From: Planctomycetota bacterium
GTDB lineage: Bacteria > Planctomycetota > UBA1135
DNA length: 64,000 bases
Reading direction: 5' to 3'
NCBI GenBank assembly: GCA_021776925.1
Contig: JAJFFB010000010.1
Span: forward strand, 1-64,000
The position numbers and the translations under genes are program-made. Positions 36,058-44,029 of this stretch are shown piece after piece; the first letter of the stretch is position 1, and each line of letters starts with the position of its first letter. The notes under the pieces were generated by a model. The model saw only the letters and a list, made by a program, of their open reading frames with translations, searched no databases and was not told the origin of the DNA.

Positions 36058-37014
36058 TCAGTGCCAGAGGAGATCTTGGTATCGTTCGGCGGTCTGGGCT
36101 TGTTCAGCATTGCCGCTGTGGACCAGGATTTTTACCTGACCGGTGACCGCTTCGCCACGTTTCAGGCGGAAGGGTATGCCGCTGAGTTCATCCGGGCGAC
36201 GGGGGCCGAAGGTGCCGTACTCACGGGTCAGCCATTTGCGCGCCTTGCCGTCATCCGGTGTGAAAACCGTCAAGCCTTCGGTAAGGCCTTGGACGGTGTT
36301 CGAATAATCGACCCACAACGCATGCTTTTCGTTGGTGGCCTCCTGACCCCGCCGACCCTGGTCATCAACGATGGTCCCGCCTTGCTCACCGCTGAACGAC
36401 GGATCCATGCGTAGATAGGGCCAGGCGTAGTGCACCCAGTCGCTATGGAATTTCACTTCTCCGTATTCAGCGCGTAGCTCCCAGGCCAAGTTCAGCATGT
36501 ACTCGGAATTCCCGAGATCCAGGAGTTCGAACGTCCAGCTCTGCGCGAGCACCGGGTTGCCGCCGGCGATCCAGGTCAGTTCGGCCCTGGCGGTGCCGAC
36601 ACCCTTGCCGCTGGAGATCGAGGAGAAACTGTCGTGGCGAATGAAACTGTGGTGCCCTAGTTGCGGCTGTTCCGCGTCGTGCAGGTTTTTCCATTGGTGA
36701 TAGAAATCGGTGATCGGCCCATCTTCCAATTGCACCCTGTCCACGATCCACAACGAACGGTGATGAGGAAAGGGCTGTGGATGCTGGACCAGCAAGGACT
36801 TTCCGGATGGGCTGCGCAGCGGCCAGATGTGGGGAATGGCCAGCCGTTGATTGAACTGATAAACGCAGGCCTCGCGCCCACCGATCGAAAAGCTCAAGGT
36901 GGCGGCCTGAGGATCCTCGATAACGCTGACCTCGCTGCGATCGAGGGCGCCTGGTGCGGCGCAGCCGACCACTCCGAACAAGACCAGAGTGCCCAGGAAG
37001 GGGCTTCGGATCAC
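36058..37014 (-). CDS. DUF6807 (PmoA-like) family lipoprotein
   Basis: The product from the GTG at 37014 (318 residues) begins with a lipoprotein signal, hydrophobic core then lipobox VVGC, so it is probably membrane-anchored and extracytoplasmic. The body contains the family features PHIWPLRSPSGKSLL, HHRSLWIVDRV and VHYAWPYLRMDPSF. DUF6807 proteins are frequent in Planctomycetota beside oxidoreductases; function is not established. The GTG overlaps the stop of the Gfo/Idh gene (GTGA), so translation is coupled. The fused protein upstream carries a second copy of the same domain. The long in-frame upstream stretch overlaps the Gfo/Idh gene and was not used. Confidence 0.78.
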   Translation of the reverse strand: MIRSPFLGTLVLFGVVGCAAPGALDRSEVSVIEDPQAATLSFSIGGREACVYQFNQRLAIPHIWPLRSPSGKSLLVQHPQPFPHHRSLWIVDRVQLEDGPITDFYHQWKNLHDAEQPQLGHHSFIRHDSFSSISSGKGVGTARAELTWIAGGNPVLAQSWTFELLDLGNSEYMLNLAWELRAEYGEVKFHSDWVHYAWPYLRMDPSFSGEQGGTIVDDQGRRGQEATNEKHALWVDYSNTVQGLTEGLTVFTPDDGKARKWLTREYGTFGPRRPDELSGIPFRLKRGEAVTGQVKILVHSGNAEQAQTAERYQDLLWH

Positions 37015-38333
37015 AGTTCCCACGGTGAACGGCGCTGGAAATCCAACAGAGCGTTGGCTTCGTGATCCCCGGGGAAGGTCTCGGTCACCGGATCCCACTT
37101 GAGCTTGCGCTCCAGTTTCATGGCGATATGGGTGATCACACAGAGGCTGTTCGAGCGATGGCCGACTTCCACCGGACAGATAGGCTCCTTGCGGCTGCGC
37201 ACACATTCAAGGAAGTTGCGGTAATGATCGTTGCTGACGTAGAGCTGTGTCTCGTCGGCGCCGATCTGTTCCCGCAGAATGGAAGCAGGACCTGCCTCAA
37301 TTCCTCCGCGACGAACGAACAACCAGCCTTCACTGCCCAGGAAAGTCACTCCGGCTTGGGGGTCGGTGCGCTGAATCAACTGCACACCATCGGCCCAGCG
37401 CCCCTGAGCTTGGAAGCTGGTATGCACGTCGAACAAACCTCTTTGCGGGAAGTCCGCCTTGGCCTGGATTTCGGTAAGGCCCGAATCCCGGTCGCTGCCG
37501 TGCGCCCATTGAGCGATGTCGTTCATGTGCGAACCCCAGCCGGTGATCATGCCTCGTGTGTAGCCCTCGCGCTGCAGCCAACCCGGCCGCCCATAACCCT
37601 GGCGCGGATGAACCCCCTGTTCGGCGTAGGCACGCACCGCGGTCGGGCCCATCCAAAGATCGTGGTCGAAGTCATCGGGTTTGGCGGCTGCGGTGGTGTC
37701 GGCACGGCCGTGGTCTGGCGGCAACCACACCTCGATTCTCTTCAATTTGCCCAAGCGTCCATTGCGCACCAACTCGACCGCCTGGCGGAATCGGGCGTCC
37801 GAACGCTGCTGCGATCCGGTCTGCAGGATGACTCCGTTGGCACGTACCGCCTGCACCAGTTTCTGGCCTTCGGCGATGGTCAGGGTGATGGGCTTTTGGA
37901 TGTAGATGTCCTTTTTCGCCTTGGCAGCGGCCACCCCATTTCCGGCGTGCCAGAAATCGGGGGTCGAAATGGTGACCGCATCGATGTCCTCACGGGCCAG
38001 CAAACGGCGGAAATCGGAGTAGGCGTCGACCTCGATCGCAGGTCCGCCTGGGAGCTTGTCGGCATAGCGCTTTTCCACGTCGGCTTTGGCGAAAGCGGCA
38101 CGCTGACCATCGGGGTCGCATACCGCGACGATGCGGGCGTTCAGGTCTTGCGCCAGGCCGCGGGACAAGAGGCTGCGCATATCCCCCAGGCCCATGCGGC
38201 CGACACCGATGCAGCCGATGCGCACCGCGTTGTTGGGGCTGGCGAAGGAAGGCAACCGGCCGGGCCAGCTCAGTGGAGCAATCGCCGCAGCCCCGTACTT
38301 CAAAGCGGTTCGTCGGGAAATGGAGTGGTTCAT
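37011..38333 (-). CDS. Tat-exported Gfo/Idh/MocA-family oxidoreductase
   Basis: A 440-residue NAD(P)-dependent sugar or polyol dehydrogenase of the Gfo/Idh/MocA family. It starts with a twin-arginine signal (SRRTALKYGAAAIAPLSW), followed by the Rossmann motif IGCIGVGRMGLG (39-50), DPDG, and the catalytic-lysine motif YIQKPIT (144-150). The substrate is not predictable. Tat export implies it folds with cofactor before leaving the cytoplasm. The ATG overlaps the stop of the enolase-DUF6807 fusion gene by 4 nt (ATGA), and the DUF6807 lipoprotein follows with another 4-nt overlap, so all three should be made together. Confidence 0.9.
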   Translation of the reverse strand: MNHSISRRTALKYGAAAIAPLSWPGRLPSFASPNNAVRIGCIGVGRMGLGDMRSLLSRGLAQDLNARIVAVCDPDGQRAAFAKADVEKRYADKLPGGPAIEVDAYSDFRRLLAREDIDAVTISTPDFWHAGNGVAAAKAKKDIYIQKPITLTIAEGQKLVQAVRANGVILQTGSQQRSDARFRQAVELVRNGRLGKLKRIEVWLPPDHGRADTTAAAKPDDFDHDLWMGPTAVRAYAEQGVHPRQGYGRPGWLQREGYTRGMITGWGSHMNDIAQWAHGSDRDSGLTEIQAKADFPQRGLFDVHTSFQAQGRWADGVQLIQRTDPQAGVTFLGSEGWLFVRRGGIEAGPASILREQIGADETQLYVSNDHYRNFLECVRSRKEPICPVEVGHRSNSLCVITHIAMKLERKLKWDPVTETFPGDHEANALLDFQRRSPWEL

Positions 38334-40477
38334 GGGGAAGAAGCTTTCAGTTGTTGCAGGGTCTGCGAACCCCAGCGACCCGGGTGGATGAAAACCCGGT
38401 AGCGCAGCCGGAAACTCTGGCCGCGGCTCATTTCGGTGGCACCGTAGCACAGGACCGCCGGGGTGAAGAAACTCATTTCCTCCGAGCGGATGACGTACCA
38501 CGGACTCGGAGCATTGAGGTTCTGCGGGTGCGCGCTCACCGCGATCCCGACCTCCTTGCCGTCCAGGAATCCGCTGTAGTCAAGGGCGGAATGACGACCG
38601 CGATAGCGGTTTTGCGGGTTGAAGGAAACCGGGCCAGCGTTGCTCGCGGCGGAACGCTGGGAAAAATTCTGCAGGCGCAGGGAAAGCCCCGCATAGCCGC
38701 CATAAGCCTGGCCACCGGCTTCACCCGGCAAGGGAGTGCGGTCGAGCACGACTGTTTCGGCCAAGGCGGTGAAGTCGGCCTGCCAGTCAATCACGTAGGA
38801 ACCGTCGGCTTTGGGAGGGCCGACCTCGATCACACGGCGTTCGCTGAGCACCGCGTCGCCATCGGCGGGTGCGTACAGCAGGTCCATTTGCACCCGCGCA
38901 CCGAAGTCCGGCCGCGCTTGCACCACAACCTGGCGCCAACGGGTGCGGCCGATCGGATGATCCGAACCAGCAGCGTTCTCCCAATAGTTCACCCCGTTGA
39001 TGTACTTCCAGCAGAACCACAGGCCGTGGTGCCACGGGTGGTCGGCCGGCGCGTCGCGAGTCAGGGCGGGCGACCCAGGAAGGGCGAGCGGATGGAAGTA
39101 GCTATGCGCGTTCTCAGGATCCAGATGGAGTTGCCAGAGTTCCTTTCCCAGTGCCCAAAGAGCAAGGGACTTTCCAGGCACCTGGCGCCATTCCAGTCGC
39201 AGTGGCTGGGCCTCGGTGGTTGCATGTCGAGGCGGTTTTGCGGCTTCGGCAGCGGTTCTCGCGACCAGGTCGGCGAGCTTGTCTTCGTCGATCTTCACCC
39301 CGAGACCTGGGCCGCTGGGGGGCACCATGGTGCCATTTCGAACCTCCAAGGGCTGCTGGAGCAGACTCTCGGTCAGGAATTGCGGCCCATTCAGAGCGGC
39401 GGGTCGTTGCAAGCCGTAGGCGCCGTACAGCAGCAGCGTCGCAGCCAGGGAGACATCGGGATCGGTCAAACCACTGCCCAGCCACATCAACCCCTGTTGT
39501 TCCAGCAGCTCGATCTGTCGACGGGCGGAAAGCAGGCCGCCACAACGTGAGGGTTTCATCGCCACCCCGTCCAACATGCCCAGGCGGATGAACTCCTGGA
39601 GTTCGACCGGCGAAACGATGCCTTCGTCCATCAGGATCGGCAACGCCCCTTGCTGTTTGAGGGCTTGGTAACCCTGGATGCGATTGGGCTTGAGCGGTGC
39701 CTCAAGGACGTCGACCCCGGCATCGGCAAGTTTGGGGGCGATCGCCAGGGCGACCTCGGTCGAGTAACCCCCGTTGGCGTCGGCCCACAAGAAGGCCTCA
39801 GGAGCCAGTGCGCGCACCTGTTGAGCCACGGCCAGATCGACCTCGGGGTCAGGTGCCACCTTGAGATTGAAATCGCGATAGCCCCGAGCGAGCCCCGCTT
39901 CCACCAGAGCTGCCGTTTCGTCGGGGGTACGCGGATTGACGGTCCACGACAGATGCAGTGGATTGTCCGCGGTGCGCCCCCAGAGTTTCGCCACCGATTT
40001 GTCGGCAATCTTGCCCGCCAGGTCATGCAGGGCCAGGTCGATGCCGGCTCGCGCAATCGGCATACCAATGGAAAAACCGCTGGCGACCGTCCCGCTCATG
40101 AGCTTGTGCGCGCCCTGAAGGTCAAGTGGATCGCTTCCCAGCAGAACCGGCGCAAAATACTCACGCAAAACCAGGGCAACGGTTTCGAGGGTTTCATAGC
40201 TCCAGCGGGCGATGGGGACACTCTGGCCCCAACCGACCAGCCCATCCTGGGTGGTCATCTTCACCAGCACCGCAGCTCGGCCTTTGGCTCCGTGCGGGCC
40301 AGTGAAAAATTTGAAGTGACCGGCCATGGCGTAGCGGAGGGCATACACCTCAATCCGCTCGATGCGGGAACTCCTGCCCGCTGCCCACAGATGGCTGGGG
40401 GCCCATAGCGCAGGCAAACCGATGACTCCGCAGAGTCGCAAAAAGCCGCGGCGGCTTGAGGGGGAGCTTTCAAACAT
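38330..40477 (-). CDS. Tat-exported enolase-superfamily enzyme fused to a DUF6807 domain
   Basis: A 715-residue fusion. It starts with a textbook Tat signal (SRRGFLR, then a hydrophobic stretch). The next about 380 residues are a mandelate racemase/muconate lactonising enzyme fold with acid-base Lys in FNLKVAPD, metal ligands in WADANGG, LEAPL and MDEG, and Lys in AMKPSRCGG. The first Lys of the usual KxK is Asn. From about residue 425 the protein matches DUF6807: DHPWHHGLWFCWKYINGVNYW, RVIEVGPP and the ending RYRVFIHPG. The ATG at 40516 would also be open; 40477 fits the Tat signal better. The pairing with Gfo/Idh suggests processing of a sugar acid or related compound outside the cytoplasm; substrate unknown. 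Confidence 0.85.
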   Translation of the reverse strand: MFESSPSSRRGFLRLCGVIGLPALWAPSHLWAAGRSSRIERIEVYALRYAMAGHFKFFTGPHGAKGRAAVLVKMTTQDGLVGWGQSVPIARWSYETLETVALVLREYFAPVLLGSDPLDLQGAHKLMSGTVASGFSIGMPIARAGIDLALHDLAGKIADKSVAKLWGRTADNPLHLSWTVNPRTPDETAALVEAGLARGYRDFNLKVAPDPEVDLAVAQQVRALAPEAFLWADANGGYSTEVALAIAPKLADAGVDVLEAPLKPNRIQGYQALKQQGALPILMDEGIVSPVELQEFIRLGMLDGVAMKPSRCGGLLSARRQIELLEQQGLMWLGSGLTDPDVSLAATLLLYGAYGLQRPAALNGPQFLTESLLQQPLEVRNGTMVPPSGPGLGVKIDEDKLADLVARTAAEAAKPPRHATTEAQPLRLEWRQVPGKSLALWALGKELWQLHLDPENAHSYFHPLALPGSPALTRDAPADHPWHHGLWFCWKYINGVNYWENAAGSDHPIGRTRWRQVVVQARPDFGARVQMDLLYAPADGDAVLSERRVIEVGPPKADGSYVIDWQADFTALAETVVLDRTPLPGEAGGQAYGGYAGLSLRLQNFSQRSAASNAGPVSFNPQNRYRGRHSALDYSGFLDGKEVGIAVSAHPQNLNAPSPWYVIRSEEMSFFTPAVLCYGATEMSRGQSFRLRYRVFIHPGRWGSQTLQQLKASSP

Positions 40478-40716
40478 GAAGCGAAGGGGGTCCTGTCGTT
40501 CGATTTCCAATTCCATGGTAGTGGGTGGAAACCGCGGCGCAAATGGGCAGCGAATGGGGTGCCGGTCCGATGACTCTCGAGAATGGAATCCTCAGGTTGG
40601 CAATCCATGGAATTGAGGGCAATGCGATGGTGTGTCCTGGCCAGGAGGCCGATGCCGTCCGTTGCGCACGACCTCGATCAAACCTGGAACCCCTTCCCCC
40701 CCCTCAGCCATCCACA

Positions 40717-43125
40717 ATGACTTTCTCGGCAGCATGGATCCTTCTTGCACTGGCCCCTGGGCTACAGGGCGACCCGGCCAAAGACCTGCGCAGCAAGGAC
40801 CACGCCGTCCGCCTGCAGGCCATCGAAGCGCTGACTGCAGCGCAGCCTGAAGGCGCCACCAAACTGCTGATCGCCACGCTGAAGGACCCTGATTGGGAAG
40901 TGCAGGAGGCCGCGTTGACCGCGCTCGGCAAGGTCGGCGGCAAGGGCGCCGACAAGAAGCTGCTCAACCTGGCTCTGCATGCCCCCTCGGCGCGCCACCG
41001 CAGCAGCGCGGCCCAAGCTCTGGCCGAGGCCTTCGGCGCCGCGGGCTGGGTCGCCTTGGACAAGAAGCTCGGCGGCAAGACCGCGCTGGCCGCCGCCGAG
41101 GCGGCGGCCGCCTTTGCGGCATGGAACGGGCGAATTGAATTGGACGGGTTGGAGAAACTGCTGCGCTCCAAGGAGACCGCAGTGCGGCGCGCCGCAGCCA
41201 CCGCACTGGTAGTCCTGGATGCCGAGCGCACAGCGCGCCTCAAGGCTCTATGGCCGGACGCCGGTGTCTGGTCACGCTGCGAAATGCTGGACGCCCTGAG
41301 CGGCTGCGGCGATGCCGCGCTGGTGCCGGTGGCCCTGGATCTGCTCCGCGACAGCGACATTCCCGACGTGGTGGAACGCCGTGCGCGCAAGCTGCTGACT
41401 TCGCTCGGGACGGTGAGCGGCAAGGCGGTTATGGCCGCGGTCCGCCAGGGTGGCGGCGAACACGGGCAGGCCGCGCGCGTGCGGCTGCTCGCCGATCTGG
41501 TCGACGCCGGGTCGATCCAGCCCGCGGACGCGCTCGGTCCTTTGTTCAGCGCGGCCCAGACCTCGGCGCCCCCGGCGCGCGCGGCCATCGCCGGCGCCCT
41601 GATCTCCATTTGCCGCGCAGGGACGAACGCGGAGCAAAGCGCGGCCGCGGAATGGCTGGCGCAGCAGGTGCGCGCCGAAACTGACCGCGCCGCGCGCGGC
41701 ACCGCGCTGCGCAGCCTGGCCGAGGTACGCAAGCTTGCGGTGAAAGCGGCCGCCGACCAGGGAGCGGGTGTCAACGTCAACCAACCCGCTGACCAGGAAG
41801 CGGGTGTGGACGTCAATCAGGCAGACCAGGAGGCCGATGCGCAGACCATCGCGATGCAGGGACTGATCCATGCGCTTTTGCACGATCCATCCCCGCGCAA
41901 CCGCGAAGACGCCGCGGTGGCTTTGGCGATCAAGGGGCAGCCGTCGGCGGTCGAAGCCCTGCTTGAGGGAATCCAGGACCAGAGTCCGTGGGTGCAGGTG
42001 GTCGCCGCGGTGTCGCTGGGCATGACCCGCAACGCGCGCGCGGTCGAGGCGCTGGCCGAAATGACGCGTGCGGAAGACTGGCGCCTGCGCGGCGCCGCAG
42101 TGATTGGTCTGCAACGCACCTATCTCAAGGCAGCGGTGCCGCCGATCATCCTGGCGTTGGAAGATGCCGACCCTACGGTACGCCGAACTGCGCACGAAAC
42201 CCTGATCCGCATCGCCAAGCAGAACCGCGAAGCCGAGGTCGAGCCGTGGCAGCAATGGTGGGCGCAGGTCGAACGCTCGATCCAGCTGTTCGATCCGCAG
42301 GAACTCGAAGCGCGGCGCAAGAAGTACGGCTACGGCGGCCCCGCCGACCGCGACACCGGCACGCTCTTCGACGGCTTCGACGTGGTCGTCCTGCTGAGTC
42401 GCGGCGACCACATCGAGCACGTGCTCGACAAACTCGGCGTCCACCACCGCACCACCGCCTACGGCCAGCTGCCTGAGACCGAACTGCACCCGCACGCGGT
42501 GTGCGTGGTCAACTGCACCGGCGAGATCGACGCCAGCGACGTCCGCCGCCTGGGCTGGTTCGTGCGTACCGGCGGCTCCCTGCTCGGATCGTGCTGGACG
42601 CTGTCGATGACGATCCAGCGCGTCTTCCCCGGCGTGTTGCGCAAGCTGCCGACCCAGGGCGAGGTCATGGACGACGTGCTCGCCGCCCCGTGTGAGGTCG
42701 ACAGCCCCTACCTGCGCGGGGTCTTCCCGCCCGGCTGCGAGCCAAGGTACGCGCTGGTCGGCGCGCACCTGATCGAGGTGCTCGACTATGAGCGCAGCGA
42801 GGTGCTGGTCGACAGTCCCGAGTGCGCCGAGAACTGGGGCGAGGGCAACCTGGCGGCGTGGTTCCCGGCCGGCCACGGCATCATTCTCGATTCGGTCAAC
42901 CACTTCGAAGAACAGGGGTTGCTGCACGCGACCCATCTGAAGAAGCGCGAGGATCGTCAGGCTTATGCCATCGACCACCTCGGCCTGCGCTACGACCAGT
43001 TACGCGAGATCGCCAAAGAGAAGTTCTGGAACAAGACTTCGCAGGCGGCCAGGGAAGTGCTCGACCTGTCGGTGTTCCGCATCCTCACCAACTTCGTGCG
43101 CGAAAAGCGCATTGCCGCGAACTAG
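40717..43125 (+). CDS. Exported HEAT-repeat protein with a C-terminal amidotransferase-like domain
   Basis: The product from the ATG at 40717 is 802 residues, with a signal peptide (MTFSAAWILLALAPGLQG). Residues about 20-520 are HEAT/PBS-lyase-type helical repeats, for example VRLQAIEALTAA, VQEAALTALGKVGG and VRRTAHETLIRIAK. A C-terminal domain (about 545-780: FDGFDVVVLLSRGDHIEHVLDKLG, VCVVNCTGEIDASDVRRLGWFVRTGGSLLGSCW) resembles the class I glutamine-amidotransferase-like fold seen in DUF4159 proteins; that is a tentative match. A short in-frame tandem repeat lies at 41755-41841. It ends tail-to-tail with the HU-like gene, sharing CTAG. Function unknown, probably periplasmic scaffolding. Confidence 0.8.
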   Translation: MTFSAAWILLALAPGLQGDPAKDLRSKDHAVRLQAIEALTAAQPEGATKLLIATLKDPDWEVQEAALTALGKVGGKGADKKLLNLALHAPSARHRSSAAQALAEAFGAAGWVALDKKLGGKTALAAAEAAAAFAAWNGRIELDGLEKLLRSKETAVRRAAATALVVLDAERTARLKALWPDAGVWSRCEMLDALSGCGDAALVPVALDLLRDSDIPDVVERRARKLLTSLGTVSGKAVMAAVRQGGGEHGQAARVRLLADLVDAGSIQPADALGPLFSAAQTSAPPARAAIAGALISICRAGTNAEQSAAAEWLAQQVRAETDRAARGTALRSLAEVRKLAVKAAADQGAGVNVNQPADQEAGVDVNQADQEADAQTIAMQGLIHALLHDPSPRNREDAAVALAIKGQPSAVEALLEGIQDQSPWVQVVAAVSLGMTRNARAVEALAEMTRAEDWRLRGAAVIGLQRTYLKAAVPPIILALEDADPTVRRTAHETLIRIAKQNREAEVEPWQQWWAQVERSIQLFDPQELEARRKKYGYGGPADRDTGTLFDGFDVVVLLSRGDHIEHVLDKLGVHHRTTAYGQLPETELHPHAVCVVNCTGEIDASDVRRLGWFVRTGGSLLGSCWTLSMTIQRVFPGVLRKLPTQGEVMDDVLAAPCEVDSPYLRGVFPPGCEPRYALVGAHLIEVLDYERSEVLVDSPECAENWGEGNLAAWFPAGHGIILDSVNHFEEQGLLHATHLKKREDRQAYAIDHLGLRYDQLREIAKEKFWNKTSQAAREVLDLSVFRILTNFVREKRIAAN
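41755..41841 (+). repeat. In-frame tandem repeat inside the HEAT-repeat gene
   Basis: Three degenerate units begin with GACCAGG: 41755-41790, 41791-41823 and a partial one at 41824-41841. They encode DQGAGVNVNQPA, DQEAGVDVNQA and DQEADAQT, an acidic linker between blocks of HEAT repeats. Unit lengths (36 and 33 nt) keep the frame. Confidence 0.75.
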
Positions 43126-43496
43126 TCGGCGGCGGGCCAGCTCGGCGCGGAGTCGTTGCTGGACGGGGTCGCGGGTTTGGTTGCGGCAGCGCCGGGGCCG
43201 CCCTCGACGCGTTTCTTGAGCACGTTTCCGACCTTGAACTTGACCACCCGTTTGGGCGGCACGGTGACCTTTTGCAGAGTCTTCGGATTCTGCGCGATAC
43301 GACCGGGGCGCGAGCGCACGTCGAAGACACCGAACTTGCGGAACTCCAGCCGATTGCCGCGAACCAGTTCGCCAGCGACCTCGTCGAGGAAGCGTTGAAT
43401 AATGTCTCTGACCAGGACCTTGGTCTGTCCGGTCTGGTCGGCAATCCTCTGCACCAGCTCACGTTTGGTGACGGTTTCGGATCTGGGGGTTTCCAT
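43122..43496 (-). CDS. HU/IHF-family DNA-binding protein with a C-terminal tail
   Basis: A 124-residue nucleoid protein. VTKRELVQRIADQTGQ (start), the helix IIQRFLDEVAGELVRG, FRKFGVFDVRSRPGRIAQNPKT (beta-arm region, with the RxxRNP-like motif altered to RIAQNP) and VPPKRVVKFKVGNVLK are typical. About 25 residues rich in Ala, Pro, Ser and Asp extend beyond the usual 90-100-residue end. It should bind and bend DNA as a dimer. The ATG at 43496 gives the family start. It converges on the HEAT gene with overlapping stop codons; dtd lies upstream in the same direction. Confidence 0.9.
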   Translation of the reverse strand: METPRSETVTKRELVQRIADQTGQTKVLVRDIIQRFLDEVAGELVRGNRLEFRKFGVFDVRSRPGRIAQNPKTLQKVTVPPKRVVKFKVGNVLKKRVEGGPGAAATKPATPSSNDSAPSWPAAD

Positions 43497-43579
43497 GCTG
43501 GGCTCCGCTCTGGTCCGGCTCGGCGCCGGGTTGTACATGCTTGCAGGCAGGGAACTTGGGACCAATGGCCCACGCTTCC

Positions 43580-44029
43580 TCAATGCTCATAGCCTACCTC
43601 AAGAATGTAGCTGGCGGGCCCGTGGTTTCTCAAATCCAACCACATCTCGGCGCCAAAAACTCCTTCCTGCACAGGGACTTGCAGCCGCCGCAGGGCGTCG
43701 GCGAAGACCGAAACAAGCTTTTTTGCTTGTTCGGGCGCCAGGGCCCGGTCGAATCCGGGGCGATTGCCCTTGTTGGTCTGGGCCGCCAGGGTGAATTGCG
43801 GGACCACTAGGACTGCGCCCCCGACCGCACGCACGTCCAGATTGGTGCGTCCGTCGGCGTCGGCGAAGACGCGATAGCGCGCCACTTTTTCGGCCAGGCG
43901 CAACGCCTCGCCTTCGCCATCGTCGCGTAGGCAGCCAAGCAGCACCACCAGACCGGTCTCGATCGCGCCGGAAACCCCGGCAGCGGTGCGCACCGAGGCG
44001 TGGTCCACGCGCTGCAGCAACGCGATCAT
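43580..44029 (-). CDS. dtd: D-aminoacyl-tRNA deacylase
   Basis: DTD removes D-amino acids wrongly attached to tRNA, using the invariant Gly-cisPro motif rather than side chains. The 149-residue product has MIALLQRVDHASV at the start, the conserved PQFTLAAQTNKGNRPGF block and NHGPASYILE near the end, which holds the Gly-Pro. Family motifs usually read SQFTL and NDGPVT, so two positions differ. The ATG at 44029 overlaps the stop of the TPR lipoprotein gene by 4 nt, so the two are coupled. Confidence 0.93.
   Translation of the reverse strand: MIALLQRVDHASVRTAAGVSGAIETGLVVLLGCLRDDGEGEALRLAEKVARYRVFADADGRTNLDVRAVGGAVLVVPQFTLAAQTNKGNRPGFDRALAPEQAKKLVSVFADALRRLQVPVQEGVFGAEMWLDLRNHGPASYILEVGYEH

Noticed and set aside
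41755-41841. CRISPR-like array inside the HEAT gene and at 44045-44116
   Set aside because: Units are contiguous, in frame and without spacers; they encode protein tails. No cas genes occur in the window.
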